The position numbers and the translations under genes are program-made. A stretch of DNA of 47,551 nt from Balamuthia mandrillaris (taxonomy: Eukaryota; Discosea; Longamoebia; Balamuthiidae), in assembly GCA_031835245.1 (NCBI GenBank), contig JAVKOQ010000376.1, positions 1-47,551 on the forward strand, read 5' to 3'. The notes under the pieces are model-generated. The model ran no database searches. It was given only the letters and a program-made list of their open reading frames with translations, and was not told where the DNA came from. This document shows positions 31,766 to 42,400 of this stretch, piece after piece; positions within the stretch are counted from its first letter, which is position 1; each line of letters starts with the position of its first letter.

Positions 31766-32224
31766 CAGTGCTGTAAAAGGAGCACTCGATTCATGAGTGC
31801 TCACATGATAAGGTGACACATCAGCTTATTCATGAGTGCTCATGAATAAGCTGACGTGGTACCTTACATTCGGAATGAATAAACTGTCTATTTTTGGAAA
31901 AAGTCCTCCCGTGTTTCCACCAGCTTCATTGTCATCTCTGCGTTTGTTTTGTTGTTTGCTTCTCTTTTTCTTGCCTCCTTTCTGTCCATCTTCACCATGG
32001 AGCTACCAACGGATCCAACGGAAAGAAAAACATATTCACAAGTGTGGCTCTATTTTGAACAACATGAGCAACATGCCATTTGTTCTCATTGTGGTGACTC
32101 AAAGATCAATCTCAACGATCATTCATAAAAGGAATATTGTGATGTCAGCGGCTTATTCATGAGTGCTCATGAAAAGCTGACGTGGATTTGAGATGGGCAC
32201 TCGAGCGGTCGATTTACAGCACTG
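31766..32224. mobile_element. hAT-type MITE, 459 bp
   Basis: The ends are CAGTGCTGTAAA and TTTACAGCACTG, perfect 12-bp inverted repeats. The flanks are GAAATAGA (31758-31765) and GAAGTAGA (32225-32232), an 8-bp target duplication with one mismatch. Terminal sequence and duplication length fit hAT. It encodes nothing and contains internal palindromes built on TTCATGAGTGCTCATGAA. Confidence 0.82.
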
Positions 32225-32335
32225 GAAGTAGATCTCCATTTTGACAAAGAACAATTCTTCTCAAGTCAACAAAAAATCAGAATTTGCAGTAATTTTTTTT
32301 GTTATTCTTTTTTTTTTTTGCATCATCAACACTGC

Positions 32336-32454
32336 GATAATCTCCAAACACGACTTCAAGAATATGTCAACAACAACCAATTTTTAAATTGTGGAATGGA
32401 TAGAAATTTTGAAGAAATGAGATTTTTCACAAAGGCCTGTTTGGAGATTATCCA
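32336..32454. repeat. Short inverted repeat pair
   Basis: GATAATCTCCAAACA near 32336 and TGTTTGGAGATTATC near 32439 face each other across about 90 bp of AT-rich sequence. Possibly the ends of a very small non-coding element, or a hairpin. Confidence 0.5.
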
Positions 32455-32595
32455 AATTTTTTCCAAGAAAATAAAAACACTTTAATTTCTTGTGGTAAGA
32501 AACACGTTTTTACTTTGTAACAAAAGAACAACAAACACCACAAATGAAACGCCGGAGCAAAAAGATTTCACGTTTTCCTCCGTTCATTTGCACAC

Positions 32596-34017
32596 ATGAG
32601 GTTTGTAGGCCTCTCCTGGTCCCAAACCGCAGTAGCCAAGGATAGCCGTACATTGAACCAACACGAGGGAAGTGGTAGCAAAATGCATCCTTGTCGGTTA
32701 GGCCAAACCTGTGAAACTTGTAAACGTGTTCCAGTGAGAAAGCGAGGCAAGGCAGCAAAAGAAGCAACAAATGACCAACCAAATGATGATGGCACCGAGT
32801 GGCAAGGTCCTGTAGTACAGGCGGCAGAGAGGCAAGGTGCCACATTCAAGGCGGCGGAGGAGAGGCAAGGTGAGGCAGCGGAGGAGAGGCAAGGTGCCAC
32901 ATCCGAGGCGGCAGAGGAGAAGCAAGGTGCCACATTTGAGGCAGCGGAGGAGAGAGGTGCCACATTCGAGGCAGCAGAGAGACAAGGCCTTCCTAGTGAA
33001 GTGGAATGTCATCTGTTCATGTGCAGACATGAAGGCTGTGGACGCTGCTATCCAACAAAGAAGGGAAGAGCACAACATGAGAAGATAAAGCATGTTTACT
33101 GCTTACCAGAAAGCTGTGGTCGCTGCCTCTACCTTGCCGCAAAACAAGAAAATGACAGACAAGCAAAAGAGCTACAACGAAGATTGGAAGAAGCAAGAGA
33201 GGCAAAGCAACGTCAACAAGAAGAATTGCTACAAGAAGTAGTAGAAACAGGGATAAAGGCATTGAGAGAAATACGAACCACAGATATCGAGGGAAGTGAT
33301 GTTGCAGTTGGGGTGGCATTGAAGTTGATCGAAGCAATACTGGACAAAACTGCAGCAATGGGAGTGGAGGACCTTGTTTACTCATCACCAATGATTGAAG
33401 GGTGGATAGGGAGACGTTTTGCCAGTGATATGCGACAAGAGCCAAGTCTTAAAGAACTTGTTATTGTCAAGAACGTCTTACGGATTGCAGATCGCTGCTG
33501 GCCATTGGTGGTAAAGACCTTTCGGCTTTCAAAAGATCCAACTCTGCATCATGTGAAGAAAAAACAACGTGAGATGTTGGATGGGAAAACGTGGACAACA
33601 GAGGGAGGAAGAGGGAGCTACTACCCACTTGCAGACTTCATTCAAGAGGTCTTTGCTACTAGTGGCCTTGAGGCAATGGATGACCCTAAGCTTAAGTTCT
33701 CTTTTGATGGGGCTACAGCAAGTGAACAGGGCCACAAACAACTTGAAGTTGGTACTGTCGAATTTCTCAGCAAGAAGCTCACATTAAGCGAAATGAAATC
33801 AAGCCACAACTGTCATCCGTGGATGTTGTACTTGGGCAAAGAGGATAGAAAGACGATGATAGAAGAGCTTGGTAAGAACAAAGACTTCATCAATGAATGG
33901 GCCAAAAATGGAGTGCAACTTACCAGCAAAACGGGAAAAGTGGTACAAGTTGAGACATGCCTTGTGGTGGACCTGAAAACGCTAGTTGTATTGACAGGAA
34001 AGAACGAGTTTTATTGA
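32596..34017 (+). CDS. Zinc-finger protein of unrecognised family, possibly transposon-derived
   Basis: Intronless, 473 aa from ATG 32596; a second ATG at 32683 is also possible. A cysteine cluster (CRLGQTCETC) is followed by 6-7 degenerate repeats of about 11 residues (AAEERQGATFE type, about 76-130). Then come a C2H2-type finger (CGRCYPTKKGRAQHEKIKH), a Gln/Glu-rich coiled coil (about 180-215) and a folded region of about 230 residues (ALKLIEAILDKTAAMG, KTWTTEGGRGSYYPLADF, FSFDGATASEQ, EVGTVEFLSKK, CLVVDLKTLVVLTG). After the TGA at 34015 the same frame stays open to 34239, with a Cys motif (TCYRCFWCN) and TKDELES. The gene may therefore be disrupted by one nonsense codon and cut short. The general look recalls uncharacterised, transposon-linked proteins of protists and cnidarians; that resemblance is from memory. 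Confidence 0.5.
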   Translation: MRFVGLSWSQTAVAKDSRTLNQHEGSGSKMHPCRLGQTCETCKRVPVRKRGKAAKEATNDQPNDDGTEWQGPVVQAAERQGATFKAAEERQGEAAEERQGATSEAAEEKQGATFEAAEERGATFEAAERQGLPSEVECHLFMCRHEGCGRCYPTKKGRAQHEKIKHVYCLPESCGRCLYLAAKQENDRQAKELQRRLEEAREAKQRQQEELLQEVVETGIKALREIRTTDIEGSDVAVGVALKLIEAILDKTAAMGVEDLVYSSPMIEGWIGRRFASDMRQEPSLKELVIVKNVLRIADRCWPLVVKTFRLSKDPTLHHVKKKQREMLDGKTWTTEGGRGSYYPLADFIQEVFATSGLEAMDDPKLKFSFDGATASEQGHKQLEVGTVEFLSKKLTLSEMKSSHNCHPWMLYLGKEDRKTMIEELGKNKDFINEWAKNGVQLTSKTGKVVQVETCLVVDLKTLVVLTGKNEFY

Positions 34018-34261
34018 ACCAACACCTGCTATCGCTGCTTTTGGTGTAACGTGACGAAGGATGAGCTTGAAAGTCAAGTGAACGCAAGAGGAGAAGTGGA
34101 GTTTTTGTCAGAAGAGAAAACGAAGTTCCGTACCCTTGAAGAAATCATCAACAATTGGCAGACAATCTCGCACTTGGCCCCTTCAACCAGGAAATCGCAG
34201 GCCAGTCAACACAACGGGCAAGTTGAAGAACTGTATTGAAAACTTTGTAATGAAATGAGAC

Positions 34262-34510
34262 TTTGATTTTTTGTTTCTGCGGGTCATAACGCACTCGAAT
34301 CGGTGGTGCTATTTGTGCATGACCATACCGTCCCTCTTTGCCCAACTGAAGGTGCGGCATAGAAGAGAAGGGAGAGCGCTCAAACTGCACATCGGAGGTG
34401 TACTCATGGCAGGGCTCGTACCCCCAAATAGAGGTGTAGAAAGATTCCGGAATAGGTGTATCCACAGTCACAGGAAGTACACATCCTTTTCGCGCCATTT
34501 TAGGGCTCAT
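34262..34510 (-). CDS. Small hypothetical protein
   Basis: A minus-strand frame with starts at 34510 or 34499 (MARKGCVLPV) encodes about 80 residues of good complexity: PIPESFYTSIWGYEPCHEY and LGKEGRYGHAQIAPPIRV. It then runs on toward 34148 with less protein-like sequence that is antisense to the preceding gene, so an intron or earlier end is likely near 34262. No family is recognised. The 36-bp palindrome lies about 140 bp upstream of its start. Confidence 0.35.
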
Positions 34511-34650
34511 TACGTCCCATAGGGTACCAAAAACAAAAAAAATCAACTTCTCTCTTTAGCATTTTTTTTCTTGTTTTTTCTTCTGCTTCTCCCCCCTTTT
34601 TTTTTTGTGGTATTTCAACCCAAAAAATTCCGAAAGACGCCACATAAGCC

Positions 34651-34686
34651 AACAAAGTGGCATAGACTAGTCTATGCCACTTTGTT
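34651..34686. repeat. Perfect 36-bp palindrome
   Basis: Each arm is AACAAAGTGGCATAGACT (18 nt) with no spacer. It lies 140-190 bp upstream of the small minus-strand frame and 245 bp before the Crinkler-like gene. Confidence 0.97.
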
Positions 34687-34930
34687 CCGGGCTCAAAATT
34701 CGAGGAAAAAATCATGTGGATACCAAATGTATCGCTCCAGTGTACCTCACACAAGCTTGTCCCCTATCGCGTGCAGAGATGAGAACGTCTTGTACTACTC
34801 TTTGCGCACCATTCATGAGAAGGTTCCGTTTGTACCCTCTCCCCTCCCCCCCTCCCCCCCTTTAAAAAAAGGCCGAGGCTAACATTTGTTCACCTCCGCA
34901 GAACGGGATCTAATCCCCTTTTTTTGAGAC

Positions 34931-37642
34931 ATGGTGCTACCACTTCTACACGCTTCTCGATTCGCTCTGCTACCAGTACTTGGTTTCCTGTCGCCACACA
35001 AATTGGTACGTAACTCTTTCAAGAATGTTACCCACACAAACGAAGAAATAACTGTAGTTTGAGCAGCTACTCAGTCGATCCGCCCCTTTGCTGGGAGTCC
35101 CCACGACAAGGATCCCCTCGCTACCACGGCCGACATTCAACAGTTCGTGAGCAGAGTCGAGCAGGGTGGAGATGCGTTGGCAAAACGTGAAATGTTGGAA
35201 CTTCAGAAAAGATTCAACGAGGAAAAGGGTGAGGACTCTTTGTTTCTCTTCTTTTTGTCCTACTAATCACCATTTGGTTTTTAGCTATCGAGGTGCATTT
35301 GCCGAAGAAGGAATCCCCCGATGCCCTTCAGCGCTACAGCAAGATTGGTGAGGTCCTTGAAAAGGAAGAGGAGGTCCAGTCGCTCAGTGAATTCCTTAAA
35401 AACCTCGACTCGGAGCACCACCGCTTTGACGAAACTACCCACTATCCATTCGTGTTCGTGGAAGGTTCTTCCGGAATCGGGAAGTCTCAACTCCCCTTCG
35501 CTTTGCGTAGCATTCCGACATTGCACTTGTTCACCACTGCCAGCCAAAACCTGCAACCCCTCTATTCCGATTTGTCAAACTTGCGGAAGGCCTTTTTGCA
35601 ATGTCTTAGCCGAGACACAGACCTGCTGGAAGAGAAAAAAGTACACAGAAAAAGATTCGATCAGGCATCGTCTCCTGGCTACCTTGGCACATGGCAGGAC
35701 TTGCTGCATTGCTCATTCAAAAACATACGCTTGGAAACTTGTGGATTGGTGGCTGCCCTTGTAGACCGAGCGTTGGAATTAGGCGCCCCGAACAGCGATA
35801 ACAAAAGGAATTACTTCACGAAAATGTATACCGAAGGGAGTACCTTGCACTACAGGCCAATGACCCCTAGCGAGCTTTTGCAGAGAATGAAAGCTATTCG
35901 AGCTTCATTCGAACCAGGTATTGCCTTTTCTTTGTTGAGATCTCCAACGCATCTTTGCTGTCTTCCTTATCCCTTCATTTTTGTTTGTTGCAGCCAAAGC
36001 AGGTGAAGAAAAGAAAATCCTTCCAGTGTTCTTTTTGGACGAAACTCCTCGTCACACTGGTGTTCACCCGACCAGTTACTACGCTCCACTGGCTCGGAAC
36101 ATCCTGCGCTTCGCCACGTTGACTACCGTGCTGATGGGTACCAATTCATCCATGCTCAATTTCCACACGACAGGCCCAGATAGTAGTGGGCAAGCCATTT
36201 GGTGCTTTGTGGTCAGCCGCCTTCCAAACGCCACGGAAACATCACTGAAAGCTGCAGGCCTGGAGACTGTAATGAGCAACCTACCTGAGGACACGAGGGA
36301 CTTTTTTGTGCAAGCTGCGCTTTGCTCCCGGCCACGTTTCGCAGAATTCTTGGCGCTCGCAGTCAAGAAGCTGCAACCTCAACCAAAAACTTCTTCATTG
36401 GATCGTGTCAACTCGTTGTTGGCGAAAGTTGGGCGCTTCATGTTTTCCCACAAAAGCAGCATCGAAGAGAGCTCTGGCGGTCGTCTCGCGCAATGGATGA
36501 TGTTCCTTGAAGCAGCCTACAAACAACAGCACATGGAACCGAATTCCCTGTCCTTACCCACAGGAGTGATCCACGAACATCTGGCCCACGTCATGTATCC
36601 TTCCTTGGGCGTGGCTGGGGCAGCTGGTATCTTCCCCTTGGTGGCAGAACGAAAGCGTTTGCGTTACGTTCCCACTTGGTCTCCTCAGGAGCTGCACGCC
36701 CTTTTAGCAGACCAAGTCAGAGACGTGGAGGTTTGGAACCCGCACTGTGCATTTCCGCCGCCAAAAGACGACGCCATGTTGTCTCTTTGCTTGATGGGGC
36801 AAGTGGGCCTGCCTGCCTTCAGGCTCCCAACTCGAGGGGAAGCAAGACAATCACTGGCCCAAAGATGGGTGGAAGTCTGGCAAAACGTTCCCGCTGTCCC
36901 ACATCCTCAGTTGGTGAAAGGCAAGCTTTCTGGTCCTATCAACACTGGAGAGGCTTTGGAGGACTTAATCCACGGAGCGGTGACTCTAGCCTCTCACGAC
37001 CAAGGTTTGGGTGGAGTGCCTTTCGACCGATTTTTGCTGGCACTGTGTGGAGAACTTGATGAAGCAGGGTGGAAGCCTCAACAGTGGCGAGCTGATCACT
37101 CGCCCGAGGACCAACAGAAGAAACACCCATGCTTAGCTCGAGCACGCCAGACGTTGATCCCTTTTTGCGCCCCACCTGGACAAGGCTGGCCGGATGCACT
37201 GCAGAAGGCTGCCCGCCAGTTTAATGGTTTCCTGGGAGAAACACGCAGGCCAGAAAACCAACAACGGCACGACATTACTGTGCTGGCCCAGCAGAACGAC
37301 ACAACCTCGGAGCTCGTGATGACATGCGAACAAAAAGACAGGGCAACCACCTTGGGACCTGTTCCTCTTGCCAATTTACCGATACCAGCACCAAAACTGC
37401 CCGATGGTTCAAAGAAAACTACCCCACTCCACATTGTGGTGGCCTGGAAGGTGACGCAGGATACTACAGGAAGTAGTGGGCTGTCCTCACAGAAGGCGAA
37501 CTACTGGCTTGTTGACCGCGTCGCGCCAGGCCTGTTTCAGTTTGTGCCGTTCAACAAGCAAATACTGCCAATACTCCCTCAGGCCCAGACTAACGTGGTG
37601 GTCCTCTCACTTGAAAATTTGGGATTTCCATCATGGCGTTAA
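34931..37642 (+). CDS. Crinkler/RHS-type NTPase with putative nuclease domain
   Basis: Exons 34931-35005, 35075-35228, 35285-35917 and 35994-37642 agree in phase and give 836 aa. The N-terminus (about 1-34) is hydrophobic and basic without acidic residues (MVLPLLHASRFALLPVLG, then RPFAGSP), and could be a secretion or organelle-targeting signal. Residues about 90-130 form a charged helical linker. A P-loop, FVFVEGSSGIGKSQ, lies near 134, and KILPVFFLDET (about 290) is a Walker-B-like strand. The C-terminal part has ELVMTCEQKD (about 720), resembling the E-x-K of PD-(D/E)xK nucleases in Crinkler proteins. Such NTPase-nuclease proteins occur in oomycetes, chytrids, Rhizophagus and, as RHS proteins, in trypanosomes, often beside retroelements. 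It looks whole. Function here is unknown. Confidence 0.7.
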
Positions 37643-37985
37643 GGGATTGGTTTGTATTTTTTTCAAAACATCAGAAGAAGGCTTCATTCTTTTAAAATTT
37701 GTTTTTTTCTCCTCAAAAAGGTTTATTTTTACCCCTACAGTAAAGAGGAAAGATCCAAAGACTTAATTGCTACAATGCTTTAGAGGTCGAAGATGTATTT
37801 GTAGTTGACCCATACCACTATCTTGACAAAAAATAGGATTACGTTTGCTCACCGCTTAACTATTATTGACACGAAGCGAACAATCCTCTTTATTTTTTAT
37901 TTTTTATTTCGGCACGCAACACAAGTTTGAGAAGAACTTTCAGGCCACCAGCAAGCACTGCAATATAAGATAAACAAGAATTAGG
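37643..37985. other. Intergenic, AT-rich
   Basis: 343 bp after the Crinkler-like stop. Nothing recognised. Confidence 0.5.
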
Positions 37986-37986
37986 T

Positions 37987-38053
37987 CAGAGAGAGAGAGA
38001 GAGAGAAAGAGAGAAAGAGAGAAAGAGAGAAAGAGAGAGAGAGAGAGAGAGAG
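37987..38053. repeat. (GA)n microsatellite
   Basis: GA with interspersed GAAA units, directly downstream of the minus-strand LINE ORF1-like fragment. Confidence 0.9.
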
Positions 38054-38600
38054 GGTTTGGTTTTCCTATGGTCGGGCTTGAGACTAGAGGAGGCCGGGGG
38101 TGAGGATATGAGAGCGCTAGAGGGGTTCGAGTTTGTACTGCATTCGGTAGTGTCAAGTTTAGGGGTAGGTGGGCCGTTGGTTGTTGAGTGGTGGAAGGGT
38201 ATGTGGGGTTAGTTTGGGCGCCGGTGTTTGACGGGTTTGTGGCTGTTAGTGGACACTGCATGGGCGCAGGTGTTGTGACATTGTCTTCTGATTCAGTGGT
38301 TGGCTCGTCAGTTGAAATGGCAGCTGCTGGAAGAGTGTAGGTCTTGTTGGTTTCACGTCGTTGTGCGATGATGGCTGGAAGGCGTGGTTCGCCTACCCAC
38401 CAGCGGACGACGGATGCATCTGGAAGCAAGGTCTTGTTGTGCGTTAGGACGTGTTTTGCGGCAGGTGCCGAGTTGAAGGTGAGGCCAACGAGTTGCCAGC
38501 CTTTCTTGTGGCATGGGTGCTCGAAGGTATGTGTGAGGTCGCCGTAATGGTTGCGAAGTCTGGTGACGGCGTAGTAGGTAGTGATGGGGCCGAGGGCACA
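38054..38600 (-). mobile_element. LINE ORF1-like fragment
   Basis: The minus-strand peptide includes KAGNSLASP-region frames and DASVVRWWVGEPRLPAIIAQ, then a Pro/Thr-rich tail. It is clearly related to the sequence near 40080 (GASILRWWVG). The ORF1 start is missing and several frame changes are apparent. No reverse transcriptase is visible beside it. Confidence 0.65.
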
Positions 38601-38605
38601 TAAAG

Positions 38606-40250
38606 TTAAGCCTTCAAGGGCAACAGTTCCGTTGTGGCGTTCGTCGAGGAAACGTTGTTCGATGGGGAGAAGTTGGGGTCTTGGTCAGCACAGATATGGC
38701 TTGGGACTCTTCTGGCACAGGCCAGCAGGTCTATGAGAAAAGGGGCAAGGCCGATTGAAGGGGGAGAGCAGGCAGGGGGGCGAGGCAACATGAGTGTTGG
38801 CGTCCATGGGGAGGCGGGAAGGCGCGCTGGTGTTGTGCTGTGCAAGTGAAGGAGTGCTGATGCTAGAAGAGCTAAACTGTTCCAGAAGAGAGTAGGTGCT
38901 GCTGGTACTGGCATTGCTGTTGGAGGATGCCAGGTCGGGGTCGTGTATGGTGGGTGCTCGGGGAGGCAGGCGAGGCTTAATAGAGGCCTGTGGTTTGACT
39001 GTTGAGGGCTGTTTGGAGGACGAGGGAGTGGCGAGGCATTGTGTTGTGGCTTGGTGGGGCCGGGTGCGTGCTTGGGGCTGTTGGGAACAGGGAGGAGGCT
39101 GGTGCCAGGCGTCGCGAGGGCAAGGACTTTCTCTCGGAGGGTTTCGACCTCGAGTTGAAGGGCACGGAGCGGGTCCACGTCCTTTGGGGGGGGGGGAGTC
39201 ATGCCAGATGGTGGTGTGGAAGCGGAGCTGCAGAGAGGCGAAGACATAGTCAATGGTGCTGTGGTGGCTATGGACTACGCGAGTGTAGGGCGAGTGTGTG
39301 GAGGAGGGGTCGGGGCAGGAGAGGTGGAGGCTGGAGGCAGTGATGGCCTTGGCAAGGGCAGCTCCTTTGTAGTTGTGTTTGGGTTCACCACTAGGGGACA
39401 GGAGCCTGCCGACCCGGGCGTTAAAGTCGCCCATGAGGATGACGGGCAAGCCTTGGGTGGTACAGGCTTCTACGGCACAGAGGGAGAGTTGGAGCTGTTC
39501 GTGCCAGTGGGCGATTGCAGCTCCGTCAGCAGAAGCGTCGAAGTAGCAGAGGCCGATGTAGGTACGGGAAGAGTCACGGTTGCGAACTGAGACCCAGAGG
39601 CAGCCATCACTGTCAAGTTGGCGTTCACGGCGGAGTAGGTGGGAGATTTCACGCCGTATAAGGAAACCCATGCCTCCAACGCCTCGTCGGGGGGCCTGGG
39701 GTGGCGTGTGTGCCGATCCACTCATACCCATGAAGGGTGGGAGGGTAGGGGGATGAGTCACGTTTCGAGAATGCCGAGGAGTTGGATGTTGTTGGAGCGG
39801 GCCCACTGTGCGGCTTCAGCGGACGCGGTTTGCCACCCTTGCACGTTCCAGGTGGCGACACTGAGAGGGACTCAGTGGTCATGCTGGGCGGGGGCAGAGG
39901 GGTCATGCGCCTTCTCTTTCTCGGGCGCACCACCGCTGGTGCTAGAGGGAGGGGAAGGGGGTAGGGTAGATGACTGGCGCGAGGCGAGGCGGCGGAGCTT
40001 GAACTCTTCGTTACTGGCCCGTCTGGCCTCGGGTATAGAGGGCATATGCGTTCAGGGCCGACCCACCACCGGAGAATGGATGCTCCAGGGAAGACGTTTT
40101 TGCCACGGAGCAGGACCTGTCTGGCCACAGTATCAGAGTGGAAGGTGAGTCCAACAAGGCGCCAGCCAGCCTTGGCGTGTTTTCTCATGTCGACAAAAAA
40201 TCCAGGACTTAAAAAAAAAGTCGCCCGAAAAGCGCAAGCACACAAACCAC
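38606..40250 (-). mobile_element. Non-LTR retrotransposon (LINE) remnant with APE-type endonuclease
   Basis: From 40250 downward: an ORF1-like part (KAGWRLVGLTFHSDTV, GASILRWWVG), a Pro/Ser-rich tail, then an AP-endonuclease-like domain beginning near 39875 (SVATWNVQGW), with VILMGDFNARVG near 39430 and STIDYVFAS near 39250. The endonuclease is spread over more than one frame. Beyond it a coiled-coil-like and Pro-rich segment (LRALQLEVETLREKVLAL) replaces the expected reverse transcriptase, and a second ORF1-like copy follows. So this is a truncated, rearranged LINE, GC-richer than its surroundings. Confidence 0.75.
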
Positions 40251-40504
40251 AAGGCCAGATGAAGCGCGCTGCGACTGTCAGGACTGTCTCAACACATTTC
40301 TGCTCTCACGAAGCGCTCTACCTCACTGCATGGTCACAATGCCTCTTTTCTTCGGGTACCTCTCCGCCTGTCCGATTCGTGTCGCATTTCGCAAAATACG
40401 ACACGATTGTTCACCAGTAGCAAAAAGCCCCCTCCATCAATGTCCCCTCCACCAACTCCTCCTCAATCAATGTCCCTCCACCAACTCCTCAATCGCCGAA
40501 ACAG

Positions 40505-42400
40505 ATGAAATGGACTGTAAATGGAGTCATCACTCCTAGCCTCCGTGAGGGGTATTACTACGTCCCTCTTGCAACCTCCAACGAGCAAACCCTCCTTCCA
40601 CTTATCCGCAATGGGAGTTTCATCATGTATTACGGTGCGTGGGCCTCCTCCAAGTCCACCCACATTGAAGAAGCCAAAGAACAACTGACCAATGAAGGGT
40701 TTGCTTGTCTTTTGTACCTCTTTCTTCCCTCTTCTCTCTTCTCTTCTTCCCTTCTTCCCCTTCCCAAGAAATATTTTGTGGAAAAAAAACTAATGCGTTA
40801 TTTTAAAGTGCAAGCTTCCAAGCAGGAGTGGATTTTATAAACTCGGAAAGGTTTTGGGTGACTTTTGGGAAGACACTCCAGGTCTCCAATCCTCATATCA
40901 ATGTCCCTTCCATTCGTTCAGCAAGGGACTTTTTATGTTTTCTGGAAAAGAGCCAACATCCCGAAAACACAAAACTGGTGATCATAATCGATGAATTCGA
41001 CCTTCTCTACCAAGCACCCCAGCAAGTTGTGGATTCACTGCTCAACATGCTTAGGAACCTAAAGCAAGAACGTGAGCTTTATGCTATTCAGGTAAAAACA
41101 GCGTTCTCTTATTGCCCTTTTTAATGCTGATGGTGCTGCAGTCTTTTGTAGGGGTTGGACCTTTTAGTATTCTAGAGTTGACAGGAAGCTCCTCCCCGTT
41201 CAACGTCAGAGAGGCTGTTAAGGTGCCTTTTTTTACTGAAAGCCAGGTGCAAACATTGTTCAAACAATTCAGTGCTGATTGGCAAGGATCCTTTGATCAA
41301 GCTATCGCAACTGATATTTATCAGCACACAAAAGGGTAAGCTATAGTGGTGGATTGTTTTGTGACTCCTTATCCTCATTTGTTTTCTCTTTGTTCTTGTG
41401 TGAAATAGACATCCAGGCCTTGTTTGCTTTTGTTGTAAAGCTTTGGATGAGCATTTCAGAACGAAGGCGAATGGACATACTGTCAGTTATAACAATTGGC
41501 TGCAGTATGCTGTGCTAGAGCTACCACAGCAGTTACAAGCTTATCCTACAGTGTTGAAGTTAGTCAGCACTCTTACCAATGAAAATGCACGCCCCGCACG
41601 GGAAGTGATCGAAAAATACCTCCTTCCTTCACTCACGCCTGTGCAACTCAATGATGTGAATGATATCAAACAGGCGAAATTTTTGACTGCTGAGGGAGCT
41701 GCTGAATGTACAGATGGTTCATCTACCTTTCAGATCCCATCTCCTATCCTCTGGACGCTCTTGGCTCAGGTCAGGATTTTTTGTTTCACAAACACAAGTT
41801 ATGTTTCTAACCTCTTTACAACAGGTAGTATCTGTCAATAAGCGCCCCTCCCCAAATCTTCCTGTGCCCTGGAAACAAAGTGAACTTTCTGACAACATGG
41901 TTGGTTCTTTTTCCTCCCATAGATCATTTCTCTTCCTTTTTGTTCTCCTTTTGCTCCCCCCCCCCCACACACACACACACACACAAAGTCTTTTCTTTTT
42001 TCTCTTCAGGTTATCCTTTTCTATCTAATTCACCCAACTAACACAAGCCAGGGCTTGACATTCTAGCACTTATTCAGGGAGCCTTGACTTCTTTCCACAG
42101 AGAAAGGTTCTGTGATCTCCTATCTTACAAGAAAGGCGAAGGAAAAGGGATCAGCAGTAAATTGGTGCCATCAGAAGCAGCATACCATGCTGAACTCCTT
42201 GTTGTGCTAAGCTCATGGCTTCCTAAATCTGTGAAGATCATATTTGAAGCCAATTCCCCGATTGGCACTACAGATAGAAAGGATCCACAGTGTGACCTTC
42301 TCCTTGAGGCACGTGAGCAATGATATGTTATTGAGCTGATGGCCAGTGGCGACAAGGAGGGGATCAAAAAGCACTTTGAAGATGTGTTTCCTTTGGTGGA
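40505..42400 (+). pseudogene. Broken Crinkler/RHS-type ATPase gene
   Basis: Exon-like segments encode a STAND/AAA-type NTPase: SFIMYYGAWASSKST (P-loop region), LVIIIDEFDLLYQA (Walker B), GPFSILELTGSSSPF, VKVPFFTESQVQTLF and a TKG/HPGLVCFCCKALDEH segment. A C-terminal restriction-endonuclease-like part includes EANSPIGTTDRKDPQCDLLL. This set is typical of the Crinkler/RHS family expanded in several protists and fungi. The copy is broken, with several breaks, and its 3' end runs into a Ty1/copia fossil on the other strand. The intron-like gap near 41950 holds C and CA runs. It is a different subfamily from the gene at 34931-37642: the two share only the NTPase-plus-nuclease plan. Confidence 0.65.

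Noticed and set aside
34015-34017. TGA reassigned to an amino acid in this genome
   Set aside because: Several intact genes here (NMNAT, HPS3, membrane protein, RING protein) end at TGA with family-consistent C-termini.
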